Shown here in pieces: positions 18,735 through 27,826 of a stretch of DNA of 59,685 bases. The position numbers and the translations under genes are program-made. How positions within the stretch are numbered: position 1 is the stretch's first letter; every line of letters begins with the position of its first letter. Source of the stretch: an uncultured Porphyromonadaceae bacterium (GTDB lineage Bacteria > Bacteroidota > Bacteroidia > Bacteroidales > Muribaculaceae); contig CAMWXJ010000017.1 in assembly GCA_947178215.1 (NCBI GenBank), positions 1 to 59,685 on the forward strand, given 5' to 3'. The notes under the pieces are model-generated. The model worked only from the letters and a program-made list of their open reading frames with translations. It made no database searches and was not told the origin of the DNA.

Positions 18735-19988
18735 ATGGATATAGAAATCAAGAAAAAGTATCCCAATCTCAAGCGATATATCCTTATCGCAGCCGGTATT
18801 ACGACCGCCGTCGCTATTGGTATAGCAGCCTATAAAGGTGTTGCGACATCGACCTACCACGACTCAAGCAATGCCGTAATGACAGGTGAGGTGACACGTG
18901 GAGAATTCAATGACTATGTGCGCATTACCGGACGCGTCGAGACCGGCATGATTGTGCAGGTATCAGCCCTTGAAAGCGGCATAGTGGAGCGGAAGTGGGT
19001 TGAGGAAGGTGCGCTGGTACAACCGGGCGACATCATCCTCACGCTGCAAAACCCCAACCTCCGGCAACAAATTCTTGACTCGGAAAGTCAGCTCGCAGAG
19101 AAGCAAAACATGCTTCGCGACACCGAGCTCGCCATGGAAAAAGACCGTCTGCAAGTACGCCAGGATCTGCTCTCCACCCGCACCGACCTCACACGCAAGC
19201 GCCGCCTGATGGAGCAGCAGAAGGCGCTGTATGACGAAGGGCTTACCTCGCGGGAAGAGTACCTGCAAGCCGCCGAGGACTATGAGCTTGCATCGCAGAG
19301 TTTCGACCTTCTACGCGACCGCCTGAGTAAAGATTCAGTCTACCGCTCCGTACAGCTCGACATGATGCGCGAGAGCCTGAGAAACATGCAGGAAAACTTC
19401 ATGCTCGTGCGCTCACGTGCCGACAATCTCACTATCCGCGCATCACACGCGGGACAACTCGGAAGTCTCAACGCTGAGATAGGTCAGAACATCAGCTCCG
19501 GCTCTCAGGTGGGACAGATCAACATTCTCGACAGCTACAAAATTACAGTAAGCATTGACGAGCATTATATCGACCGCATAAGCGCCGGCATCAGCGGCAC
19601 AATCAAGCGCAGCGGTAAAAGCTGGCCTGTTTCAGTAAGCAAGGTCTATCCCGAAGTAGCTGAATCGAAATTCCGTGCCGACCTCACCATCGACGGCCCC
19701 CTTCCCGAAAATCTTCGCGTAGGCCAGTCGTTCAGCGTAGATCTGCGCCTCGGAGACTCCGAACTGGCCGTAATGGTGCCACGAGGCACATTCTTCACCT
19801 CGACCGGAGGCCGCTGGGCCTATGTGCTCGATGCCGACGGAAAATCAGCAACCCGACGCAACATTAAGATAGGACGTCAAAATCCTGAATACTACGAAGT
19901 GCTCGAAGGCCTTGAACCTGGCGAACGCGTTATTATCAGCTCATACTCGGCCTACGGCGACGCCGACCGGGTGACCATAGCGCAGTAA
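18735..19988 (+). CDS. periplasmic adaptor subunit (HlyD/MacA-like)
   Basis: A 417-residue membrane-fusion protein. A single N-terminal transmembrane segment (about residues 16-33) anchors it in the inner membrane. A biotinyl/lipoyl-like half (GIVERKWVEEGALVQPGDIILTLQNP) leads into a long coiled-coil hairpin of about 120 residues (SESQLAEKQNMLRDTELAMEK region). The second lipoyl half (RASHAGQLGSL) and a beta-barrel domain follow, ending with VLEGLEPGERVIIS. It links the MacB-like pump to the TolC-family channel and lies 19 bases after that gene. The order TolC, adaptor, ABC ATPase, permease is common in Bacteroidota macrolide- or peptide-exporter-like clusters. Confidence 0.92.
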   Translation: MDIEIKKKYPNLKRYILIAAGITTAVAIGIAAYKGVATSTYHDSSNAVMTGEVTRGEFNDYVRITGRVETGMIVQVSALESGIVERKWVEEGALVQPGDIILTLQNPNLRQQILDSESQLAEKQNMLRDTELAMEKDRLQVRQDLLSTRTDLTRKRRLMEQQKALYDEGLTSREEYLQAAEDYELASQSFDLLRDRLSKDSVYRSVQLDMMRESLRNMQENFMLVRSRADNLTIRASHAGQLGSLNAEIGQNISSGSQVGQINILDSYKITVSIDEHYIDRISAGISGTIKRSGKSWPVSVSKVYPEVAESKFRADLTIDGPLPENLRVGQSFSVDLRLGDSELAVMVPRGTFFTSTGGRWAYVLDADGKSATRRNIKIGRQNPEYYEVLEGLEPGERVIISSYSAYGDADRVTIAQ

Positions 19989-20029
19989 AGACAATATAAC
20001 AACCCCACCATAAACACAAACAATACACA

Positions 20030-20869
20030 ATGAAACAGACAATCACCTTTCTTTTAATGTGCCTTGTGGCCATAACCATGAGCGCAGTGGAGAATCTTGC
20101 CGTAAAATACAAGGTTTCCAACCGTGACACTGACAGCGGAAAATCGTATTCACGCGACATGACCTTAGTTGCGAGTCCGAATAAGTCGCTCTACTTCAAC
20201 ACCATGAGCCTTTATGTCGACTCATGTGAATCGACCCCCGAGGGCCGCGCCTCATTGCGTGAAATACAGATGAAAGCGTGGCGGGTGGTCCAACCCGACG
20301 GCACCGTGACCTACGATGGCCGCAAACTCGGCCTCGCTCCCGAGAAAAATGAATTTCTCTATGTGGCCAAAGACAATGCCGACAGCAACATGACCGTATA
20401 TGATTACAAAGCGGGAGGTCTGCACAAATACACTGAACCTTACGGAGAAATGGAGTGGGAAATCGTAGCTGACTCAACAAAGTCGATACTCGGATATGAC
20501 TGCATCCACGCAGTTACAGACTATCACGGCCGTCAATGGAGAGCATGGTTTGCACCGGATATTCCGGTTCAGGACGGCCCATGGAAACTTCACGGACTGC
20601 CCGGCGTGATACTTGCCGCCGACGGTGGTGATGGCTTTATTATCGAAGCAACCGAAGTTGGCATGACATCACAGCCCGTTCCGGAGGTTTACTCCATCAA
20701 TAATTACGAGAGCGGAGAGCGGTGTAAAATTCTTGCTGATCACGAACATTACATCAACAATCTTGAAAGCATCATGGCCGCTCAGGGAATAAAAATAAAT
20801 GGTGACGGAACTCCGGCAAATCTGCCCAAGTATGACAGACAAAGGCAAGCCTGGGAGACCGATTACTGA
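20030..20869 (+). CDS. GLPGLI-family exported protein
   Basis: A 279-residue protein with an N-terminal signal peptide (about residues 4-19). It carries the family hallmark as LHGLPGVILAADG near residue 190, with the preceding RQWRAWFAPDIPVQDGPW, and the SILGYDCIHAVTDYHGR segment shortly before. GLPGLI proteins are Bacteroidota-specific, probably periplasmic, and have no established biochemical role. Here the gene is placed inside the export operon, between the adaptor (41-base gap) and the ABC ATPase (108-base gap). This suggests a role as an accessory or cargo-related protein, but that is inference only. It lacks a lipobox and any further membrane segment. Confidence 0.9.
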   Translation: MKQTITFLLMCLVAITMSAVENLAVKYKVSNRDTDSGKSYSRDMTLVASPNKSLYFNTMSLYVDSCESTPEGRASLREIQMKAWRVVQPDGTVTYDGRKLGLAPEKNEFLYVAKDNADSNMTVYDYKAGGLHKYTEPYGEMEWEIVADSTKSILGYDCIHAVTDYHGRQWRAWFAPDIPVQDGPWKLHGLPGVILAADGGDGFIIEATEVGMTSQPVPEVYSINNYESGERCKILADHEHYINNLESIMAAQGIKINGDGTPANLPKYDRQRQAWETDY

Positions 20870-20977
20870 AATGAAACACGGATGAACGGTTTTAGGTGTA
20901 GCCAGCACCTCCACCACAACAAATGAATCATCAACAGGAACTACTGTACCCATAGCTTTACAAACAAACATCACGAC

Positions 20978-21661
20978 ATGAGACTTCAGGTAAAAAACTT
21001 ATCAAAGGTGTTTCGCACCGACACACTTCAGACCAACGCTCTCAGTAATGTCACATTCGACATCGCCGACGGCGACTTCGTGGCCATCATGGGGCCGTCG
21101 GGCTGCGGCAAGTCGACACTGCTCAATATCCTCGGCCTCCTCGACAATCCCACTTCGGGCAGCTATCTCATAGACGGCACCGAAGTTGCCAATCTGCGTG
21201 AGAGCGGCCGCACCGACTTCCGCAAAGGCCGCATCGGTTTCGTGTTCCAGTCGTTTAACCTCATCGACACCATGAGCATCTACGACAACATCATGCTTCC
21301 GCTCAACAACCTGCCTCTGTCGCGCACCGAAAAGCGCACCCGCGTAGATGAAGCCATGAAGCGCATGGGCATCAGTCACCGCAGCGGACACCGTCCGCAA
21401 CAGCTCTCGGGCGGCCAGCAGCAACGTGCAGCGATAGCCCGGGCAATAGTATCAAAGCCCGGCCTCATACTTGCCGACGAGCCCACCGGCAACCTCGACT
21501 CGACCAACGGTGCCGAGGTCATGGCCCTGCTCGACGAGCTACACCGCGACGGCGCCACGATAGTCATGGTGACACACTCGCAGAAAGACGCCGCTCATGC
21601 CGACCGCATAATCAACCTCTTTGACGGACAGCTCGTCGAAAACCTCAACGACAAACTCTGA
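20978..21661 (+). CDS. ABC transporter ATP-binding protein (MacB/LolD type)
   Basis: A 227-residue ATPase with Walker [10 protein letters not shown] (residues 39-47), Q-loop QSFNLID, signature LSGGQQQR, Walker [14 protein letters not shown] and the switch His in VTHSQ. The sequence around the Q-loop and the size put it in the MacB/LolD/FtsE group, whose partners are FtsX-like permeases. Such systems are mechanotransmitters that drive export through the periplasm rather than classical transport across the inner membrane. The permease follows after 14 bases. Confidence 0.96.
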   Translation: MRLQVKNLSKVFRTDTLQTNALSNVTFDIADGDFVAIMGPSGCGKSTLLNILGLLDNPTSGSYLIDGTEVANLRESGRTDFRKGRIGFVFQSFNLIDTMSIYDNIMLPLNNLPLSRTEKRTRVDEAMKRMGISHRSGHRPQQLSGGQQQRAAIARAIVSKPGLILADEPTGNLDSTNGAEVMALLDELHRDGATIVMVTHSQKDAAHADRIINLFDGQLVENLNDKL

Positions 21662-21675
21662 TACCCCACACAGCC

Positions 21676-24045
21676 ATGTTGAGATTTCTGACGTCCGACC
21701 TGCGCCGAAACATCACCAAGACGGTGTGCCTGACCCTCGGCCTATCCATCGGTTTCATGCTTGTAGCCAAAATATTCGTCGAAAAAACCTTCGACATGTT
21801 TTACCCGGCTGCCGACCGCACCTATTTCATCGCCGAATCCGTCGAAAAGGATGGCGAATACAAGGAATACAATCAGGTTCCGGGTGGCATCGCCCCCTCT
21901 TTGCTCGAATACTGCCCGCAGATAGAGGCAGCCACACGACACACCTTTCTTTCAGGCTCCAATAGGATTACACTTGAAGACCGGCGCACATTCGAAATAC
22001 AGGGAATCATCCTTGCCGACTCTGCATTCCTCGACGTTCTGCCACGCCACATCATCGCCGGCAATCCGAAGGAAGCCCTTGAAGTAGAGAGGCAATGCAT
22101 GATTCCGCGCTCACTTGCCGAAAAGATAGGAGGCGACGTGGTAGGACTGACATTCACAGTTGCCGACTTCTCACCTGACTACAAGATACTCATTGCAGGC
22201 GTATTCGATGATTATCCAATCAATTCGTCAGTCCAGAACCAGATAATGCTTTCGCTCTCCTCCATTGGCAGCTTCATGGGCGACGGACGCATGAACATGA
22301 TTGGCAATGACCGCTATTTGGGATTCGTGCGACTCGCCGAAGGCGCCGACACCACCGGTCTGGCCGCCAATATAAAACGTATGCTCTATGATAAGATCAA
22401 CAAGGATGAAGTCGATGCCTATAACTTCAACGTACATCTGCGTCCTCTCCATGACTTCCATAGCAAAGTGGGGCCGTCGTCCACTCTACTCAATGTTCTG
22501 GCAATCTTGGCAGTAGTGATACTTATATCCGCATCGCTCAACTATCTTCTGATAGTGATAGGGCAGATGGGCAGTCGCTTCCGCGAGATGGCCATACGCA
22601 AATGTTACGGCACTTCGGCCACAGCCATATTCATGCGCGTGATGGGCGAAAGCCTCTTCTTCCTCATGGTCTCGGTATTCCTCGCTGTACTTATAGTGCT
22701 TGTGATGAACCCGGCATGCGAGCGCATCCTCGGTTACTCGGCGGCCGAGATGCTGACTGCTCCCGGCGTGTGGGCTATCGAACTCGGCGTGTGTGCCATA
22801 CTATTCATCATCACCGGCGTGATACCGGCATGGATGTACTGTCGCACTCCTGTGGCGCATGTGTTTCACCGTAGTACGGGAGGCAGCCGCATATGGAAAC
22901 TGGCTCTGCTCGCTGTACAGTTCTTTGCCACGGGGCTGCTTGTGTGTCTGCTCGTGCTTGTAATGCGCGAGTACCACCACCTGAGTCATGTCGACCGAGG
23001 ATATGACGTTGACAACATCGGCGTGGTCAACATACGCCGATGTCCCGATCGTCAAGGAATTGTCAACCGTCTACGCTCGCTTGCCTGTGTGGAAGGTGTC
23101 GCCACAACTCAGGAGGAATTCAGCGAATATCCCTCGGGAAACAATGTGTGGAATCCTGACGACAAAAGTGAGTTTCCTAACAACATCAACGTAGGTTGTC
23201 TCTATCTCGCCAACCCCGAAGTGATGGAGGTGCTCGGACTTCGCCTTATCGAGGGACGCAACGTGGAAGCGCTCAATGACTCAACCGCCGGCGAGGTGAT
23301 AGTCGACGCCGGATTCCGCGACGTTTTCGCCAAGCTCGGCTACCCCGACGACGGCATAGTAGGCAAGACATTCCATATCACCGAATTTTCTGACAAGAAC
23401 GGCCCCATGCTGTTTACCATCGCCGGCGTAGTGGCACCCATAAAGCGCGGCTACGCCGAGATGAATCACACCGACACCCGCGCCGCCGTCTATTTCCCCG
23501 CCTCAGGCTATTTCAACAACGTATACATACGCTTCACTGAACTCAATCCCTCTACTCTCGCACAGGCGCAGGCCTTGATTGATGAGATGATGCCGGAAGC
23601 CGAGACACTTGTCGTACCGTTCCGCACCATCATCGACGCTAAAAATGAAGGAATCCGCAACTTCGGCGACTCAGTGATGATAGCCGGTATCGCAGTGCTG
23701 CTGATAGCCCTGATAGGCCTGATAGGTTTCTCGTCAGACGAAGTGCAACGCCGCGCACGCGAGATTGCCATCCGCAAGGTCAACGGCACCAATACATCGG
23801 GCATACTACGTATTTTTTGCATTGAGATTACAAAAGTGGCCCTCCCGTCGCTTCTCCTCGGAGGCGCGGCAGCAATGATAATAGGGCGCAGATGGCTGAC
23901 GCAGTTCACCGACCAGGTACCGCTCTCTCCCCTTGCCACTGCGCTAAGCCTTATTGTGATTTTCGCTGTGCTTATAGCTGTGGTAGCGCTCAACTCGCTC
24001 AAAGTCGCACGCTCCAATCCGGTCGACTATCTCAGGGCTGAATGA
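21676..24045 (+). CDS. ABC transporter permease with two FtsX-like domains
   Basis: A 789-residue permease typical of Bacteroidota MacB-like systems. A first transmembrane segment (about residues 16-35) is followed by a MacB-type periplasmic domain (about 40-265), a cluster of hydrophobic segments with the FtsX signature MAIRKCYGTSATAIF (around 305), a second periplasmic domain (about 440-665) and a second FtsX cluster with EIAIRKVNGTNTSGIL. E. coli MacB has one FtsX domain; the duplicated form is common in this phylum and may work without forming a homodimer. It probably works with the ATPase just upstream, the adaptor and the TolC-family channel. A strong terminator 30 bases later closes the operon. 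Confidence 0.94.
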   Translation: MLRFLTSDLRRNITKTVCLTLGLSIGFMLVAKIFVEKTFDMFYPAADRTYFIAESVEKDGEYKEYNQVPGGIAPSLLEYCPQIEAATRHTFLSGSNRITLEDRRTFEIQGIILADSAFLDVLPRHIIAGNPKEALEVERQCMIPRSLAEKIGGDVVGLTFTVADFSPDYKILIAGVFDDYPINSSVQNQIMLSLSSIGSFMGDGRMNMIGNDRYLGFVRLAEGADTTGLAANIKRMLYDKINKDEVDAYNFNVHLRPLHDFHSKVGPSSTLLNVLAILAVVILISASLNYLLIVIGQMGSRFREMAIRKCYGTSATAIFMRVMGESLFFLMVSVFLAVLIVLVMNPACERILGYSAAEMLTAPGVWAIELGVCAILFIITGVIPAWMYCRTPVAHVFHRSTGGSRIWKLALLAVQFFATGLLVCLLVLVMREYHHLSHVDRGYDVDNIGVVNIRRCPDRQGIVNRLRSLACVEGVATTQEEFSEYPSGNNVWNPDDKSEFPNNINVGCLYLANPEVMEVLGLRLIEGRNVEALNDSTAGEVIVDAGFRDVFAKLGYPDDGIVGKTFHITEFSDKNGPMLFTIAGVVAPIKRGYAEMNHTDTRAAVYFPASGYFNNVYIRFTELNPSTLAQAQALIDEMMPEAETLVVPFRTIIDAKNEGIRNFGDSVMIAGIAVLLIALIGLIGFSSDEVQRRAREIAIRKVNGTNTSGILRIFCIEITKVALPSLLLGGAAAMIIGRRWLTQFTDQVPLSPLATALSLIVIFAVLIAVVALNSLKVARSNPVDYLRAE

Positions 24046-24075
24046 CATCAAGGTTCAGTTTTTTGTGTTAATTTT

Positions 24076-24105
24076 GCCGCGGGCTTCAACCGGCCCGCGG
24101 CTTTT
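24076..24105 (+). terminator. export operon terminator
   Basis: A perfect 9-bp stem GCCGCGGGC / GCCCGCGGC with an 8-nt loop is followed by TTTTACGTTTT, 30 bases after the permease stop. Confidence 0.85.
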
Positions 24106-24134
24106 ACGTTTTATAATCGTATGATTATTAATAT

Positions 24135-24635
24135 ATGACTAAGACTATTTATCTTGCCGGAGGATGTTTCTGGGGCACGGAACACTTTATGGGCCTCATT
24201 CCCGGCGTCACCGCCACCGAAGTGGGATATGCCAACAGCAATACCCCCGACCCGTCGTATCAGGTCGTATGCACCGGCACCACCGACGCGGCCGAGACCG
24301 TACGGGTAGACTATGACCCCGAGCGCGTGACCCTGCGCCGGATTCTCGACCTGTATTTTCTCACTATCGACCCCACGTCGGTCAACCGCCAGGGGGGCGA
24401 CAGCGGCACACAGTACCGCACCGGCATCTACTACACCGACCCCGACGACGCGCCGACAGTCGACGCCGCGCTCGTCGACCTCGCCGCACGTTGCAGCGGC
24501 CCGATAGCTGTCGAGAGCGGCCGCCTCGTCAACTTCTATCCCGCCGAAAAATATCATCAGGGTTACCTCGACGCCAATCCCGGCGGCTACTGCCATATCA
24601 ACCCGGCGCTCTTCGATATTGCCCGACGCGGCTGA
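24135..24635 (+). CDS. msrA: peptide-methionine (S)-S-oxide reductase MsrA
   Basis: A 166-residue enzyme repairing oxidised methionine. The active-site motif GCFWGTEHF places the catalytic Cys at residue 11. GVTATEVGYANS, DPTSVNRQGGDSGTQYRTGIYY and the C-terminal FYPAEKYHQGYLDANPGGYCHIN are all characteristic of the family. There is no fused MsrB domain, and a late Cys in GGYCHIN may act as resolving residue. The short form without signal peptide points to the cytoplasm. It stands alone between the export operon terminator and the carboxylase promoter; I found no convincing promoter of its own. Confidence 0.96.
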   Translation: MTKTIYLAGGCFWGTEHFMGLIPGVTATEVGYANSNTPDPSYQVVCTGTTDAAETVRVDYDPERVTLRRILDLYFLTIDPTSVNRQGGDSGTQYRTGIYYTDPDDAPTVDAALVDLAARCSGPIAVESGRLVNFYPAEKYHQGYLDANPGGYCHINPALFDIARRG

Positions 24636-24704
24636 CCCTCAGCAGATAAGAATGTATTCAGATACGTTCAACCGCACACACCGCCGACAGGTATAAACAT
24701 TTTT

Positions 24705-24724
24705 TTACGGAAATATTTCCGTAA
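24705..24724. promoter_or_regulatory. perfect 20-bp palindrome, candidate operator
   Basis: TTACGGAAAT is followed directly by its exact reverse complement. It overlaps the -33 position of the promoter for the downstream carboxylase, which suits a repressor site. It lies 70 bases after msrA and lacks a T-tract, so a terminator is less likely. Confidence 0.5.
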
Positions 24725-24747
24725 TCAGGAGTTTTGTGCTACTTTTG
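24716..24747 (+). promoter_or_regulatory. promoter of the biotin-dependent carboxyltransferase gene
   Basis: TTTC at 24716-24719 and TACTTTTG at 24740-24747 are 20 bp apart. The -7 box is a full match to TAnnTTTG, the -33 box is one base off TTTG. Confidence 0.55.
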
Positions 24748-24808
24748 CCGCGAGCCGACAGGGCTCACGGTAATCCGAAAACACCTATCACCTAAATTAA
24801 CATCCCAC

Positions 24809-26677
24809 ATGGCTACACGCAAGCTTAAAATTCGCGACCTGACGCTACGCGACGGCCAGCAGTCGCTGTTTGCAACCCGCCTCGACCAGTCGACCATTGA
24901 CCGCCTCCTCCCCTACTACGGCGATGCAGGCTTTTATATCATGGAAGTATGGGGCGGCGCAGTACCCGATTCAGTAATGCGCTACCTTGACGAGTCGCCC
25001 TGGAACCGCCTCCGCTCCATCTCGAAAGAGATGAAAGGCAAGAGCCTCTTGTCGGCGCTATCGCGCGGCCGCAATCTCTTCGGCTATGTTCCTTATCCCG
25101 ACGAAGTGCTCCGCGGCTTCTACGAGGAGGCTATCAAAAACGGCCTTAACGTGATGCGTATCTTCGATGCTCTCAATGACATCGACAACGTGGCCTACTC
25201 AATCAAAGCCATAAGCGACCTCGGAGGCATCGCCGACGGTGCCGTGTGCTACACCATCGATCCCAAGGAGGAGCCCAAGGCTCCGCAGGGTTTCTTCGCC
25301 AAGCTCTTCGGTAAGAAACCGGCCGCTCCCGAAAAGATATTTACCGACAGCTACTTCGTGGAGAAAGCTGTAAAGATGGAGGCTCTCGGAGCCAAAATCA
25401 TCACCCTCAAAGATATGGCCGGCCTGGTAACGCCAAGCCGCGCAGCATCAATCATCTCGGCTCTCAAAAGCGCCGTGAAGTGTGAGGTCGACTTCCACAC
25501 CCACTGCACCCCCGGCTATGGCCTGGCTTCCTCGCTCATGGCCATCCTCAACGGCGTCGACATCCTCGACACCAACATCTGGTGGTTCGGCGAAGGCTCA
25601 GCTGCCCCCGCGATAGAGCTCATATATATATTCTGTCAGCGCCTCGGCATCGAGGTCGACGTCAACATGGAGGCCGTTGGCCGTATCCGTGTAGAGCTTC
25701 TGGAAGCCCGCAAGAGCCTCAAAGCGTTTGACCTCGCCAAAGAGCTGCCAATAGCTTTCGATCCCCTCACCGACACTCTCCCTGCCGACATATCGGCCCG
25801 CTTCGATGCCGCTATCAACGCCGCCAAGGCCGGCGACGAGCAGAAGCTCCTCGACGAGTGCCACGCTATCGAGGACTACTTCCATTTCCCGAAACCCAAC
25901 GAGCTCGTCAAGAACGCCGAGGTGCCGGGCGGCATGTACTCCAACATGGTAGCCCAGCTCAAGACTCTCCATGCCGAAGACCTGCTTGAAGACGCCATGG
26001 CCCTGATCCCGAAAGTGCGCCGCGACGCCGGCCTCGTGCCACTTGTGACTCCCACGAGCCAGATTGTAGGTCAGCAGGCTGTGCTCCTCGCCATGGACCG
26101 CCGCAAGGGCAACCCCGACTATACACAGACATCCAACCAGTTCAACTCGCTTGTGCGCGGCGAGTACGGAAAAACTCCCGTGGCCGTCGACCCCGCTTTC
26201 CGCGAGAAAATAACCGGCGACGCCGTGGAGCATCCATACGACACCTCCAAGTACGTAAAGCCCGAGAATCCGGCCGTGGCCGAGCTCGGAGGCATGCCCC
26301 TCGCCAAGAACAACGAAGAGTATCTGCTCCTCGAACTCCTTCCGGCCGTAGCCGCCAAGTTCCTCCGCAACCGCCGCAACGAGGAGTTTGCGGCCGCACA
26401 CGCAGAGGAAGAAGCCCGCAAGGCTGCCGAGGAAGCCGCCAAGCCTAAACCCGATCCTATCACAGGTCCCACTCTCAACGCTCCCATGGGCGGCACCGTC
26501 ATCGAAATCGATGTAAAGCCCGGCGACGTGGTGAAAATCAACGACAAAGTTCTCGTCTATGAGGCCATGAAAATGGAAAACGACATCCTCTCCGACATGG
26601 CCGGCACCGTGAAGCGCGTGCTTGTGGCTCCCGGTCAGGTAGTCGCCACCAATCAGCCCATGATTGAGTTTGAGTAA
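24809..26677 (+). CDS. oadA: biotin-dependent carboxyltransferase: oxaloacetate decarboxylase alpha / pyruvate carboxylase subunit B type
   Basis: A 622-residue protein with an N-terminal HMGL-like carboxyltransferase domain (IRDLTLRDGQQSLFATR at residues 8-24, KDMAGL with the metal-site Lys, VDFHTHCTPG), a central PYC/OADA domain, an Ala/Glu/Lys-rich linker and a C-terminal biotinyl domain whose EAMKMEN motif puts the biotinylated Lys at 588. It transfers carboxyl groups between oxaloacetate/pyruvate and biotin. No biotin carboxylase or sodium-pump beta/gamma subunit is encoded nearby, so sequence alone cannot decide between OadA and PycB. The start is ATG 24809, where homology begins; an upstream in-frame ATG at 24734 lies within the promoter. 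A palindrome at the -33 suggests repression. Confidence 0.9.
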   Translation: MATRKLKIRDLTLRDGQQSLFATRLDQSTIDRLLPYYGDAGFYIMEVWGGAVPDSVMRYLDESPWNRLRSISKEMKGKSLLSALSRGRNLFGYVPYPDEVLRGFYEEAIKNGLNVMRIFDALNDIDNVAYSIKAISDLGGIADGAVCYTIDPKEEPKAPQGFFAKLFGKKPAAPEKIFTDSYFVEKAVKMEALGAKIITLKDMAGLVTPSRAASIISALKSAVKCEVDFHTHCTPGYGLASSLMAILNGVDILDTNIWWFGEGSAAPAIELIYIFCQRLGIEVDVNMEAVGRIRVELLEARKSLKAFDLAKELPIAFDPLTDTLPADISARFDAAINAAKAGDEQKLLDECHAIEDYFHFPKPNELVKNAEVPGGMYSNMVAQLKTLHAEDLLEDAMALIPKVRRDAGLVPLVTPTSQIVGQQAVLLAMDRRKGNPDYTQTSNQFNSLVRGEYGKTPVAVDPAFREKITGDAVEHPYDTSKYVKPENPAVAELGGMPLAKNNEEYLLLELLPAVAAKFLRNRRNEEFAAAHAEEEARKAAEEAAKPKPDPITGPTLNAPMGGTVIEIDVKPGDVVKINDKVLVYEAMKMENDILSDMAGTVKRVLVAPGQVVATNQPMIEFE

Positions 26678-26715
26678 CCGCCACAACGACATCTTAACCT
26701 TACACTACATACACA

Positions 26716-26747
26716 GCCCCGGCCGATACCCTCGGCCGGGGCTTATT
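26716..26747 (+). terminator. carboxyltransferase gene terminator
   Basis: A perfect 11-bp stem GCCCCGGCCGA / TCGGCCGGGGC with a TACCC loop is followed by TTATT, 38 bases after the stop. Confidence 0.85.
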
Positions 26748-26787
26748 GAAGTTTACCACCTCTTTTCACAAAACCAATCACAACGCA

Positions 26788-27711
26788 ATGACAATAGACA
26801 GACATCAACTGCGTGGCCACGCCGCCATGCTCTGCGCCAATATGCTGTGGGGCCTCATGTCGCCGGCGGCCAAGCTCGTCATGGGCGGCGCGATAGTGAC
26901 ACCGCTTCTCATGACCGACTGCCGCATAGCCGGCGCAGCGCTACTGTTCTGGCTGCTGTCGGCTTTCCTCCCGACTGAACATGTGCCGGGAGGCGACCTG
27001 CTGCGCCTCGCAGGCGCGGGTATGCTCGGCATTGTGTTCAACCAAGGATGCTTCATCTTCGGCGTGGGCTTCACGTCGCCCGGCGAGGCAAGCATCATCA
27101 CCACCACCATGCCTATGTGGGTCATGGTGCTCGCCGCCCTTATCCTCAAAGAGCCGGTGACGCTGAAAAAGGCGGGAGGCATCATCGTGGGCGCGGCGGG
27201 CGCTCTGATACTCGTGTTTGGCTCGGGAAGCCGCCACACCGTAACCGGCTCCAATCCCCTGCTCGGCGACATACTGGTGTTCTGCGCCCAGTTCAGCTAC
27301 GCCCTCTATCTCACCCTCTACCGCAACTTCATACGCCGCTACTCGCTTGTGACGCTGATGAAGTGGATGTTTCTGTTTGCAGCCTGCGCCGTGCTCCCCT
27401 TCTCAATCCCCACTATCCTTTCCACCGCGTGGCACGAGCTGTCGCGTTTCGAGATATGGGGTATTGTCTACGTCGTGGCCGGCGGCACATTCCTGTCGTA
27501 CATCTGCGTCATGGCCGGACAGAAAGTACTCCGCCCCACGCTCGTAGGCATGTACAACTATGTGCAGCCCGTGGTTGCGTCGGCGGTAGGCATCTGCCTC
27601 GGCCTCGACAGCTTCACCCCCTCGAAGATAGTGGCCGTAGTGCTGATTTTTGCCGGCGTATGGCTCGTCACGGTAAGCAAAGCACTGCCGCAGGATAGCG
27701 CCAAACGATAA
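26788..27711 (+). CDS. EamA/DMT-family transporter
   Basis: A 307-residue inner-membrane protein with about ten hydrophobic segments arranged as two EamA repeats. The first contains ANMLWGLMSPAAKLVM and the second starts near GDILVFCAQFSYALYLTLYRNF. This is the drug/metabolite transporter superfamily, whose members export amino acids, nucleosides or other metabolites. I start at ATG 26788; an in-frame TTG upstream lies in the terminator of the previous gene. Substrate cannot be predicted. It stands alone between a terminator and the gdhA promoter. Confidence 0.9.
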   Translation: MTIDRHQLRGHAAMLCANMLWGLMSPAAKLVMGGAIVTPLLMTDCRIAGAALLFWLLSAFLPTEHVPGGDLLRLAGAGMLGIVFNQGCFIFGVGFTSPGEASIITTTMPMWVMVLAALILKEPVTLKKAGGIIVGAAGALILVFGSGSRHTVTGSNPLLGDILVFCAQFSYALYLTLYRNFIRRYSLVTLMKWMFLFAACAVLPFSIPTILSTAWHELSRFEIWGIVYVVAGGTFLSYICVMAGQKVLRPTLVGMYNYVQPVVASAVGICLGLDSFTPSKIVAVVLIFAGVWLVTVSKALPQDSAKR

Positions 27712-27749
27712 CATTTTGCAACCTTTTTCGAGATTTTTGTCAACAATCG

Positions 27750-27780
27750 TTGGTTACTTCAATAAAAGTACATACATTTG
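27750..27780 (+). promoter_or_regulatory. gdhA promoter (-33 TTG, -7 TACATTTG)
   Basis: TTG at 27750-27752 and TACATTTG at 27773-27780 are 20 bp apart, 46 bases upstream of gdhA. Confidence 0.7.
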
Positions 27781-27826
27781 CAGCCGGTAACACGATTTTC
27801 CAACCAAGCTACAATTTCGTCCGACA

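Noticed and set aside
24069-24076. TAATTTTG as msrA promoter
   Set aside because: It abuts the export operon terminator, which would stop its own transcript, and there is no -33 at the right distance.
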